From positions 1 through 42,878 of the forward strand of contig JAFGXF010000002.1 of assembly GCA_016936755.1 (NCBI GenBank): a DNA stretch of 42,878 bases, written 5' to 3'. Each line of letters begins with the position of its first letter. Within the stretch, counting starts at the first letter, position 1. Under the pieces are notes generated by a model, which was given only the letters and a program-made list of their open reading frames with translations, was not told where the DNA came from and searched no databases. The position numbers and the translations under genes are program-made. This DNA is from Anaerolineaceae bacterium (GTDB taxonomy: Bacteria > Chloroflexota > Anaerolineae > Anaerolineales > Anaerolineaceae). Below are positions 1 through 8,800 of the stretch, in pieces.

Positions 1-51
<51 letters not shown>

Positions 52-139
52 ATGGAGTACTCACAGGTCCTGTCCCTGAACCACTTTACGGTCTACAGTT
101 ACTCTGCAACCTTCCGAACTGTGTGTACTACAGGGCTAG

Positions 140-168
140 ATTTTATCATAGCCACACCAGATTAACAA
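140..168 (-). promoter_or_regulatory. Possible promoter of the left tRNA-Val copy
   Basis: On the minus strand a TTGTTA -35-like box (163-168) and a TAAAAT -10 box (140-145) are 17 bp apart. The -10 surroundings (GATTTTATCAT on the plus strand, 139-149) match those of the right tRNA copy at 5755-5765. The leader from the -10 box to the tRNA is about 88 nt here and 12 nt at the right copy, so an 85-nt leader or another start point must be assumed. Confidence 0.35.
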
Positions 169-231
169 GTCTACTGTATATTCAGTACTTTTAAAAAATT
201 TTACTATCTCGATTTATTTAAAATCCGTTAT

Positions 232-1656
232 TCATTTCAATGCAACCGGCAAGAAGTACAATTTCCAAAAAGTCTCATCAGCACCCACATCACAATTTGA
301 TACTCCGACTAAATAGACTCTTGTATCACCATCAATATCCTTGGGTATATCTGTTCGACACTCTACAAGGTCTATCGCTTGTGAATTGTAATCAAGATGA
401 TAATCCCCTATAGAACTATCGATATATCTTGGATTGAGATTTGTAAAGTAAGGATTACCCAAATCTCCATTGTCAATATTTCCCCAAAATAAATTATTAA
501 CAATCGTAACGTCTCCATTGGGATTATTCTTCACAATCCCAATGGCACTATTACTTATGATGTTCGAATTTATTTGGCCAAAGATACCATCAGAAATATT
601 TATACCAATCGGACTATTATTTAGTGTGTTATGACTCATAAGAATATCGAGTGGACGCGATTGGCTATCATAAAAATCAACATTACGTTCTTTATGGTCA
701 GAAAAAAAATTATTGGTAATAGTGAGTTGCGATGAATCTAATGTGAAATTTGATGATAGTCCCTTGTCCGCCTCAGGGTTAATAATAACATTTCCATCGA
801 CGATTGAACTTGAGTTTGATGTCACAACAACAGAAGGGCCCCCATAGTTATATACTATTCTATTGGATAATAAAGAGTCATTGCTGGATGATATATATAC
901 AGCTGTTCCGATACAATATAAATCCTTCGCCGCATAATTATTATAGGAAATTATGTTATCCTGAATTATCGAATCACTACTCCAAGTAAATATTGCTCCG
1001 CCTCCCCCACATTGAATTCCTGAAGTGTCCGACTCATTTTGGTAAATATTATTCTTTTCGATAATTGCATTACCTATTGAAAATTCTATAGCTATAGCGC
1101 CACCACGTCCATCTCCTAGCGTGCTTCCTTTATTCGAATAGATATTGTTGTTTCGTATTTCAGGGTTACTATCATTAATCAGGATACCTCCTCCACATCT
1201 GCTCTCATGAGGGCATGGTGCAGTTGAGGCATTTCCATTTGTGATATTAAAGCCATCAATAATCGGTGAACCAGCAGAATTTATAGTAAATACCCTTCGT
1301 TCATCTTCTCCATTAATTATTGAAGGATAAGCTCTCGGGTCCTTAATTATTGGTCCACTTGCTTCACCATCCCATCCACCATATAAATGAATCGATTTAT
1401 CTAAATAAATCACTTCAGAACCAGAGTCAGCCGTGTACTGGCCTTCTGCAAAGTATAAATTATCTCCAGAGCCACTAGCATCGATAGCTGTTTGATACAA
1501 ACAAGGGATAGACTGACTACATGCGGTTCCAGACCCAACAGGGCTTACGAAATAATCCTTTTCCATTGGGGAAAAGTTGATAAATAGGTGTTTTGTGGAA
1601 CCTACCAAACCAAATAGTATTACTGGTAGAACGAGTATATATCCTGTTTTGTGCAT
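232..1656 (-). CDS. Secreted right-handed beta-helix protein with choice-of-anchor Q-like C-terminus
   Basis: The 474-aa product starts with a lysine and a hydrophobic stretch (about residues 5-20) typical of a Sec signal peptide. Many irregular N/I/G-rich repeats follow (for example IIDGFNITNG and IIEKNNIYQN, about residues 120-400), as in pectate-lyase-like parallel beta-helix proteins. Near the C-terminus, the pattern DYHL, AIDL, DIDGDTR and DVGADE resembles the choice-of-anchor Q domain. The last residues, FLPVALK, resemble the short LP-containing ends common in Anaerolineae secreted proteins; this last point is recalled knowledge. An AGGGAG ribosome site lies 7 nt before the ATG. The gene is AT-rich like the rest of this segment. 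A surface adhesin or carbohydrate-binding role is possible, but no catalytic motif was recognised. Confidence 0.75.
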   Translation of the reverse strand: MHKTGYILVLPVILFGLVGSTKHLFINFSPMEKDYFVSPVGSGTACSQSIPCLYQTAIDASGSGDNLYFAEGQYTADSGSEVIYLDKSIHLYGGWDGEASGPIIKDPRAYPSIINGEDERRVFTINSAGSPIIDGFNITNGNASTAPCPHESRCGGGILINDSNPEIRNNNIYSNKGSTLGDGRGGAIAIEFSIGNAIIEKNNIYQNESDTSGIQCGGGGAIFTWSSDSIIQDNIISYNNYAAKDLYCIGTAVYISSSNDSLLSNRIVYNYGGPSVVVTSNSSSIVDGNVIINPEADKGLSSNFTLDSSQLTITNNFFSDHKERNVDFYDSQSRPLDILMSHNTLNNSPIGINISDGIFGQINSNIISNSAIGIVKNNPNGDVTIVNNLFWGNIDNGDLGNPYFTNLNPRYIDSSIGDYHLDYNSQAIDLVECRTDIPKDIDGDTRVYLVGVSNCDVGADETFWKLYFLPVALK

Positions 1657-1775
1657 TTTGATTCTCCCTTTTACCTGGAACCCCTTGCCTTGGTGAAATT
1701 TCTACCCTTTCGAGTTATATATCAGTTCTTTAATGATGTAGAAGAAGCTCTTCATTCCATTTGACAAAATGAAAC

Positions 1776-2309
1776 CTACAACAAATTATGATTTCCCAAT
1801 TGTATCAAGTCAAGTAAATCCGAGCCAGAAGCACGAGGTACAACCATTTCATTATTAGCCATTTCATCGATAATATCATCTAAACGGTGAATGATTATCC
1901 CCCGCTCTTCAATGTATTTCAATTCCTCTTCATACTTCAAATGATGGATGACAATTTCGAGTGACCATTTTCCTGGATATAACTTACTTCGTAATTTTTC
2001 TTTCTTTTCATGGTGGAATTTATTTGTAATCCATTCCTCCGCACCAGCTCGTAGCTCATCCTCCGTTCTCGTTTTCGCATTATGGGGTCCTCGACCAGAC
2101 TCCTTTTGAATCGCTTTTGGAAGTGGGATAAGGTAACTCATCGGGCTTGTTGAGGCCTGAACTTCCACATGACGGCAGATTACTTCATCGTTTACGAAAC
2201 CAATTGCCAGTAAATCAATTTCTTGAACACCAAGCCTAATACCGCGAATGGTGAAGTAACCTTTTCGATTCAGCCATTCCTCAACTATTTCTTCTGCTAA
2301 TAGTGACAT
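1776..2309 (-). CDS. Small PD-(D/E)XK-like nuclease (Mrr/holliday-resolvase-like core)
   Basis: The start is set at the ATG at 2309 because GGGAG lies 5 nt upstream; an in-frame ATG at 2327 would add six residues without a ribosome site. The 177-aa product begins with a helix and the phrase WLNRKGYFTI. Then come E30-I-D32 and, after a strand, E49-V-Q51. An ExD...ExQ arrangement after a KGY segment fits the core of PD-(D/E)XK nucleases, where Q can replace the final K, as in Mrr-like enzymes. The rest is charged and helical with no second domain recognised. It is the third gene of an operon, 31 nt after the HEPN-like gene. Substrate and activity are unknown; the family call is from motif reading only. 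Confidence 0.6.
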   Translation of the reverse strand: MSLLAEEIVEEWLNRKGYFTIRGIRLGVQEIDLLAIGFVNDEVICRHVEVQASTSPMSYLIPLPKAIQKESGRGPHNAKTRTEDELRAGAEEWITNKFHHEKKEKLRSKLYPGKWSLEIVIHHLKYEEELKYIEERGIIIHRLDDIIDEMANNEMVVPRASGSDLLDLIQLGNHNLL

Positions 2310-2340
2310 CGTTGCTCCCAAATACATACACCAAAGACTA

Positions 2341-3096
2341 TTATTTATCCTCGAACATACTAGATATGTCAGTAAACCATGGGATGCTGAAAGCTTTGTG
2401 GTTTTGAAGGCTCTTTAATTCTATATCCTCTACCTTTACTTCGAGACCGGCAAGCTCATTCTTTTTTATTATCTCAGTGATTATTGAATCGATGAGTGTT
2501 TGCTCCATATTTACAATGTCAAATATTTCACGGATAAGAATTTCAAGTGTATATTTAATATCAATTGCTTTTAGTAACTGTAGGAGGTTGTTTATTTGGA
2601 TTGTTTCTGAAAAGAAAAACAAGTTGTTTGAATAATGTGTTCCGAATAAATATATAAGGGGATAATAATCATTATTGAATCGCTGATTGTTTGCCTCATT
2701 TTTTGAATAGTGAAAACCAAAGTTATCCCGTATCTCTCTTATCGCGTTTGACTTCGCGAAATATCTCTTAAGTCTTGACTGCGCGTTTTTAGCTTTATCA
2801 TCAAACCTAGATTGATATATCGAAGAAAAGCTCGATGAATAATAGGACTTTCTAAGATACTCCCATGCCTCATTTAATTTTCCAGCAAGTATTTGTATTA
2901 ACATAATTACGAGTGTATTACTTCCATGCATGTGAGCTTCATCAGTAGTATTTGTATTTGATGCCCAATATAGCATTTTTGTTAACCCGTTTAATTCATT
3001 AAATACATGCCCAAGTGTATGAAGGACTACATACTCATTTTCCGGTAAAGTACATAATTTATCTATATCCAGCTCACATCGTTTAATAATCATCAT
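2341..3096 (-). CDS. Uncharacterised helical protein with HEPN-type Rx5H motif
   Basis: The 251-aa product is predicted mostly helical from its composition. The one strong motif is IREIRDNFGFHYS, with R123, D124 and H129. HEPN ribonucleases carry an R-x4-6-H motif with a polar residue right after the arginine, and this sequence fits exactly. HEPN proteins are common toxins and effectors of abortive-infection and toxin-antitoxin systems; that is family knowledge. The gene lies between two nuclease-like genes with gaps of 25 and 31 nt, so a joint role is likely. The start has AAGGAT just upstream. No known partner antitoxin (for example a nucleotidyltransferase) is next to it. The overall family was not recognised and the HEPN call rests on one motif. 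Confidence 0.55.
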   Translation of the reverse strand: MMIIKRCELDIDKLCTLPENEYVVLHTLGHVFNELNGLTKMLYWASNTNTTDEAHMHGSNTLVIMLIQILAGKLNEAWEYLRKSYYSSSFSSIYQSRFDDKAKNAQSRLKRYFAKSNAIREIRDNFGFHYSKNEANNQRFNNDYYPLIYLFGTHYSNNLFFFSETIQINNLLQLLKAIDIKYTLEILIREIFDIVNMEQTLIDSIITEIIKKNELAGLEVKVEDIELKSLQNHKAFSIPWFTDISSMFEDK

Positions 3097-3121
3097 CCAG
3101 GTATCCTTTTCTTAGAAGCCT

Positions 3122-5020
3122 TTATGCTAGATTGATAATAAAGTCAATCGTGCTCCCCATTTTTGTATTGGTTAATACTGATGCTAGATTATCCCTTGAT
3201 TCACCATCAGGATAATAATAGACCCCGGCACCGACATAATTCTTCACCGTTGGTAATTCTTCATTAATACAATTCCAACATGCTTTCCAAGTCATAGAAG
3301 AATCTGTTGTGTGTGGGTGATGTAAAACAAAAATCGGAGCTTCAATTTTTGCTAGTATTGTGAATTCTTCTCGAACTCGTTTTCTCCATGGATTGAAGGT
3401 TGTCTTCTTCCCCCTCTCACTAAAGATTGCTAAATCATGGCAACCAAGAATCATCACTTTACCATATCCGATGTCGATAAAATGGCTACTGAGATTTTCA
3501 ATCCTTACCAATCCTTTTTCCTGGCCAGCAGTCGGGAGTGTTTTACCAGTCCAATGATATTTACCGGTTCTCAGGTCGAGCAAAGCGACTAATTCAGAAT
3601 GGAGGTATCGTATCTGTTGACTGGATGTAGAAATATCGGGTTTATCTGTATCTATGCCAATCGTTATTGAATCCGTAAACTTGGCTAAGTTGCTCTGAAT
3701 ATCTGGAATAATAACCTCACGGCATCTAACCTCAGCAATGGTAAATAGTTTCTGAATAACATCTTGAGGTGGATGCTTATTATCAAAAGTCCTTTTAATC
3801 TCACTAGGCCATGGGAAGGTTAAAAATGCACCAGGGGTAATTAAGCAATTTACTCGAGTATCAACTGGCCAATCATCACATATGGCTTTTAAGATATCAC
3901 TTGCATGTTTTTCATCTGCGTTCCATTTGTTTATAATAATGATTCTAGCCAGTTTTGGATTCATTTCATACTTGGTAACAACAGATACTTTTTTCGATGG
4001 GGATTTGCCGGAGACCATTTTCCCAGCCAATACATCTTTAAATTTACGTTTATCATCTTCGGATTCGGGATTTAAACTGCACCATTTGTAATCCCGTGAA
4101 TGAAGACGTATCGTGGGTTTCATCCTTCGAGTTATCGGCACTAAATCTCGAAGTGTATCGTACCAAGCTCTTTGTTCGTCACGATAACTTGGATTGGTAT
4201 CCTTCGCATCGATTTCATCGCATAACCTCATCCATCTATTAATATCAAAGCCTAAGGGTAAATCTATCGGGTAATGCAATAATGATATTTTCCTCGCCTT
4301 GGTAAAGTGTTGAGATTCATCAAATTCAATAAATGCATCAAGGGTGGGAACATAAAAGTCAACAGGGGGCAGGTTCCTCGTTCTTACAAATTCCTGGTTA
4401 TTTCGAAGACGCTGGAGATGGTCAAATATTGCAGTTAGTTCAGTTAAGTAAGGATGGTTAGGATAATCTTCAGGAAAAGTGCCGGCAGTAAGTCGATGGT
4501 TTACCAGAACAATTCCAAAGATATTCTCCAGCAACCTTTGAATTGTCTTTTTACATTCTTGGCATCGTTCGTTGTGGATTATTTCAGCACTTGAATTATC
4601 AATATGGTCTTTTTCAGTAAACCAGAATCTCTTCAAAACGGCCTTCTTTCCATACTCTTTTGAGATTCGAGTATTTTCAACGACTTTTTTCGTTTCCTTC
4701 CCACCACTGAATTGACCGGTAGATAACTCTCTTGCCTTTAAAGTTCCATCGTGCAATTCCTTTTTATCTTTTCTGATAATTGAGAATCCCCGATTTTCCA
4801 GGAATTCATTTGTCTCTTTTCCACCACTGAACATGAATGATGGCCATTCCTCACCATTTGCATGTATATTTGCTATTGAGACCACGTACTTAGGCGGATA
4901 ATCAACCATTTCATATATCAGAATAAACTTCTTTGATTCTCTGCCAGGTGGAACACCATCCCTCCGAATTTCAGCAAGTGCTTTTAATATATGCTCACGA
5001 TTTATATTTTGGGGTATCAC
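3122..5020 (-). CDS. ScoMcrA-N-like domain + PD-(D/E)XK/Vsr-like domain + unknown C-terminal domain
   Basis: The GTG start at 5020 is chosen because GGAGG lies 5 nt before it; the in-frame TTG at 5032 overlaps that ribosome site. The product is 632 aa. Residues about 5-85 match the N-terminal head domain seen in ScoMcrA-type HNH endonucleases: DGVPPGRESKKF, YPPKYVVSIAN and FSGGKETNEFLENRGF. A second FSGGKET follows at about 104-110. Next come a CxxC pair (C153, C156), then E194, and VDFYVP followed by FIEFDESQH (D221, E232-x-D234, H238). This resembles Vsr/DUF559-type PD-(D/E)XK cores. The C-terminal 290 residues include MILGCHDLAIF and HHPHTTDSS and were not recognised. It is the first gene of the three-gene operon. 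An invader-DNA nuclease is plausible but inferred. Confidence 0.65.
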   Translation of the reverse strand: MIPQNINREHILKALAEIRRDGVPPGRESKKFILIYEMVDYPPKYVVSIANIHANGEEWPSFMFSGGKETNEFLENRGFSIIRKDKKELHDGTLKARELSTGQFSGGKETKKVVENTRISKEYGKKAVLKRFWFTEKDHIDNSSAEIIHNERCQECKKTIQRLLENIFGIVLVNHRLTAGTFPEDYPNHPYLTELTAIFDHLQRLRNNQEFVRTRNLPPVDFYVPTLDAFIEFDESQHFTKARKISLLHYPIDLPLGFDINRWMRLCDEIDAKDTNPSYRDEQRAWYDTLRDLVPITRRMKPTIRLHSRDYKWCSLNPESEDDKRKFKDVLAGKMVSGKSPSKKVSVVTKYEMNPKLARIIIINKWNADEKHASDILKAICDDWPVDTRVNCLITPGAFLTFPWPSEIKRTFDNKHPPQDVIQKLFTIAEVRCREVIIPDIQSNLAKFTDSITIGIDTDKPDISTSSQQIRYLHSELVALLDLRTGKYHWTGKTLPTAGQEKGLVRIENLSSHFIDIGYGKVMILGCHDLAIFSERGKKTTFNPWRKRVREEFTILAKIEAPIFVLHHPHTTDSSMTWKACWNCINEELPTVKNYVGAGVYYYPDGESRDNLASVLTNTKMGSTIDFIINLA

Positions 5021-5139
5021 GAAAACCTCCAAGGAAGTTTCTAATACCAGTATTTCATACTAGATGATTCTATACCTTAATTACTTTCTCAACGGCGGCC
5101 ACATTCTTGGATTTGCTTGGCTCCACCGGTAACCATCCC

Positions 5140-5670
5140 GTAAAATAGTACCACAAGAAAGTGGAAACTTCTGGCAAAATTAGACCAGGAGTAGCCACAT
5201 GAAGCGATCGACATATAGCGAAACACAGATCGTCAACATATTGAAAGAAGCGGAGGAAGGTATACCGGTGGAAGAATTAAGCCGGAAACATGGTTTCAGC
5301 AAGAGTGCCTTCTACAAGTGGAAGGGCAAGTACAGCGGGATGGATGCAAGCGCTCTGAAGCGGTTAAAAGAGCTGGAGGAAGAGAATCGTCGGTTAAAGC
5401 AGATGTATGCCGATCTCAGTCTGGAGCACGCAGCTCTGAAGGATATCCTTCAAAAAAAACGATAAGGCCTGGCGAACGTCGAGAGTTGGCTGCGTATATC
5501 ATGGAAGTGCATGGATTGAGCGAACGTCAGGCTTGCAAGGTATTGAATATGAGCCGGTCGGTATTTCGTTATCAAGGACATAAACCGAATGACAGCGAAA
5601 TCAAGAAAGAACTGCTGGCGCTGGCGGAACGAAATCCCCGCTGGGGTTTTGGCAAGATGCTAGCCTACCT
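5140..5670 (+). mobile_element. Truncated IS3-family insertion sequence
   Basis: The remnant holds a complete orfA and the first 70 or so residues of orfB, in the -1 frame. The rve integrase (DDE) domain and right end are missing because the sequence turns into the tRNA-Val gene at 5670/5671. The left boundary was not resolved; about 5140 is a guess from the start of the untranslated leader (GTAAAATAGTACCAC...). It cannot transpose by itself as shown. Confidence 0.7.
5199..5465 (+). CDS. IS3-family transposase OrfA
   Basis: The 88-aa product has the usual OrfA layout. An N-terminal helix-turn-helix (STYSETQIVNILKEAEEG, then LSRKHGFSKSAFYKWKGKY) binds the IS ends. A leucine-zipper-like coiled coil (RLKELEEENRRLKQMYADL) follows at about residues 53-85. 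A GAGTAG-type purine stretch (CAGGAG) precedes the ATG. A run of eight A at 5452-5459, just before the stop, is a likely -1 frameshift site for making the OrfAB fusion. Since orfB is truncated, any fusion would lack catalysis, but OrfA could still be made and bind IS ends elsewhere in the genome. Confidence 0.85.
   Translation: MKRSTYSETQIVNILKEAEEGIPVEELSRKHGFSKSAFYKWKGKYSGMDASALKRLKELEEENRRLKQMYADLSLEHAALKDILQKKR

Positions 5671-5671
<1 letters not shown>
5453..5671 (+). pseudogene. Truncated IS3-family transposase OrfB
   Basis: In the -1 frame relative to orfA, the reading continues from the A8 slip site as KKTIRPGERRELAAYIMEV, then LSERQACKVLNMSRSVFRY and NPRWGFGKMLAYL. These match the HTH_21-like N-terminal part of IS3 OrfB. 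At about 5670 the reading runs into the antisense of the tRNA-Val gene, so the DDE rve domain of roughly 200 residues is absent. The break lies exactly at the tRNA 3' end, which suggests recombination or an assembly join rather than gradual decay. Confidence 0.8.
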
Positions 5672-5743
<72 letters not shown>

Positions 5744-5755
5744 AAAGAGAAAAGG

Positions 5756-5784
5756 ATTTTATCATGCCACATGATGAGCGTCAA
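5756..5784 (-). promoter_or_regulatory. Promoter of tRNA-Val
   Basis: On the minus strand TTGACG (5779-5784) and TAAAAT (5756-5761) are 17 bp apart, a near-consensus sigma-70-type promoter. The -10 box ends 12 nt before the tRNA 5' end, the usual distance for a short trimmed leader. Confidence 0.75.
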
Positions 5785-5839
5785 TGCAGCGCATACATCC
5801 CAGGGTATTCATCCGTTGGATGCATCATGTTTAACCGGA

Positions 5840-8800
5840 TCAATCCCCAGGATTCAGCGGCACTTCCATGTAAAAATTGCTGCCCCGTCCAAGCTGGCTC
5901 TCAACCCAGACGCGCCCGCCATGTTGCTCGGCAATCGTTTTTACGATGGATAAACCCCAACTGGCCCTGGACGAATCGAGACTACCCTCCTCCAGCGGAG
6001 GCCGGTCGAAGATATGCGGCAGGTCAAGCGGTGCGATACCATTACCGTTGTCACTGACCTGGAAAGTGACCTTCGTTCGATCTGCTTGCACCGCCAGGCT
6101 GGCGCTTCCATTCACCGGTGCATACTTGAGCGCGTTCTCCACCAGGTTGAACAAAGCCCGCTCCAGTAATACCGGATCCGCTTCGATGCCCTTGTTTTCA
6201 TGGGTGCCCAGATTGACCTCCAGCATGATCTTTTTCTGCGCCGCCTGTTCCCGCAACGAATCGATCACCGTACTGACAAGGGAACCAATCTGAACGAATT
6301 GCGTTCTGATCGTCTTGCCCCCCTTCAGCCGATCCGGGTCGAGCAGGTTGTTCACCAGGTGCGTCATATCATCGATCCCGTCCAATATCCTTTGCAAATA
6401 ACTCTTCTGCTGTTCATTCAACTCACCAACCATGGCCAGCATGGAAGCATACCCCCTGGCAGTCAGCAAGGGCGAGCGAAGATCATGGCTGACGGTTGCA
6501 ACGAATTCCGTTTTCAAACCATCGGCTTCCTTGAAACGGGTCACATCCCGCAGCAGGCAGGCTTTGCCCACCTGTTTGCCATCCAGCATGACCGGAGACA
6601 GGGTGGCGTAGAAAAGCCGGCCATCCGGGTACTGGATCTCTCTGGATATCTCGTCATCCCCGACCGCGGTCAGCAGTTTTCGCAGTTCCTCCTGTGGAAA
6701 AACCTCGCGCACCTGTTTACCGGTCAGTGGACCTTCCTGAGGACCCGCCAGATCCCGCGCGGCAGGATTCATCAATATCAGATGTGCTTTTTGATCAATG
6801 ACCAGAACAGGATCCGGGGTGGCGGCCAGGACAGCTTCCAGGCGCTGCCGCCCCAGTGCCGCTGAGTCGTACAGACGGGCATTGGTGGAAGCCAACACAG
6901 CCTCCCCCGCCAGAGTTTTGATGAATCGTATTTCCTCTTCACTGAAATCCCGGGGTGAATCATAAGCCACCCAGAAAGTGCCGTGTTCTTCCTCATCACT
7001 TTGGAGCGGTATGGCAACCAACGCGGATGGATGGCTCTTCTCCGGTGGCAAGGACAACACGCGCCCACGTTGAAGGTTGTTAATGATCAATTGCCCATGC
7101 TCGCGTGTCAATTCACTGATCTGGTCATCCAGATAGGCATATGCTTCGCTGGATGGGCCTGTACCAAAGCGTGTGTTCTGCTCCTGTTCAACATCGGTGA
7201 TCCCCTCAATGATGATTCGGGCTGCGCTGGCATCATCACCCAGCCCGGCTTCCAGGATGGGTATCACGGCTTCCTGGATCGCCAAACTGGAAGCCACTCC
7301 CTGGCTGACCTCAACCAGGCGGTTCAATTCATCCATCCGGCTTTTCAATGCACCGCGCATCTTTTCAAAGGCATGTGATAATTGCCCAATTTCATCCGAG
7401 TCTTTAATCGGGCGCACCGGAACAGCCAGCTGCCCCCCCGCAATCTTCTCAGCATCCGCGGTCAGCCGAAGAATGCTCTTGCTGATACTGCCAAGCGACA
7501 TCCACACCACACCACACACAAGCAGCAGTATCCCGAAGGATAAAAGCAACATGGTCCCCGCAATTTGCAGGACTTCCTTCTGAATCATCCAGCCAGGAAT
7601 AACCACACTGGCGCCCCAACCCGTTTGAGGCACCCTCTGGTAATATGTCCATTGACGCAAACCATCGCTGGATACGGTCTGGTAAAGCCCGTTATCCTCC
7701 GGCTGTGTCATGTATTGCCGGTTCATCAATTGGGCAGCTGAGGGGTGGAAAATCAGATATCCATTTTCATCGATCAGTTCAAACAGCAAACCACTGTTTT
7801 GGGCATTATCTAGGGAAGCCAGCAACAACTGTCCTTGAGGGTTACCGGTGAAATCCGATCTGCCAATCAGCACCCTCACCGGGTTGGCATTGTCTCCCTG
7901 GATGGCTTCAATGAACGATATTTGTGCAGACCGGCCATCCCGCAGAGCCGGCAGAGATGCCAGGCGTAATTGGCCATCCTGGAACGTGCGGGTGAGCTCC
8001 TCAGCCTCAGCCCCTTTCGGCTCCCCCTGCTGGTAATCGAGTACCGGGTGGCTGGCAACAACCTTCAGATCACGGTCGACGACGATCAACTGATCGAATA
8101 ATGGCCTGTCATTCAGCATTTCACGCAAGGCAGCCTCAACCGTATCTGCTTCTGAGGCAAATAAACGCGTGTCGAGTGCCAGGCTGGCCAAAGCATCCGT
8201 ATTGCTACGCAAAAGGGCTTGTATGCTCGTATCCACCTTTTCACATTCAGTGATCGCACGGTTTACCTGGCTTTTAAGTACGCGGTTTTCAGAATTATGC
8301 CATGTGACCAATGAAGCGAGAATGAACAAAACGATGATCCAGGGAACTATGTTCAATGCAAAGCGAGACTGCAGATTTCTTTCGCCAGGTGAGGGGATGA
8401 AGTATTCCGGCAGCAGCAAATCTGCCGGAGCCATTTTGTAGAATCCCTCACAGGCTATACCGGCGACAAGCAGTTCTGCAAATGTGATCATCATGAAATA
8501 CGGGAATTCCCGAAAGACCTGATCAAGCCGCACGTAAAGCGAACCATTTTCAACCAGCAAGACACCCATTACATGAATATTGACCGCCCCGATCCCCACG
8601 ATCACCGAAGCGATGATCGGGTGCCTTAAAGCCCGGAAAAATGCTGTTCGGTAGGGCTGCTTGACAAGCCAGGCGAAAACCATGGCAAATAAAGCAGTTT
8701 CCAGGGGAATGAGTATTGAGTGATCGAAGAGATAAGCGCGCGTTACTCCAGAAATGAATCCGACCACAAGGCCGGGCACACCTCCAAATAAACCGGCCGC

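Noticed and set aside
53-139. Another tRNA or small RNA between the left tRNA and its putative promoter
   Set aside because: No cloverleaf could be folded by eye on either strand; only two short palindromes are present.
172-187. TACTG/CAGTA inverted repeat after the beta-helix gene as terminator
   Set aside because: Only 5 bp of stem, AT-rich, and no T-run on the minus strand after it.
804-989. Plus-strand ORF inside the beta-helix gene
   Set aside because: Antisense shadow with no ribosome site and no recognisable domain.
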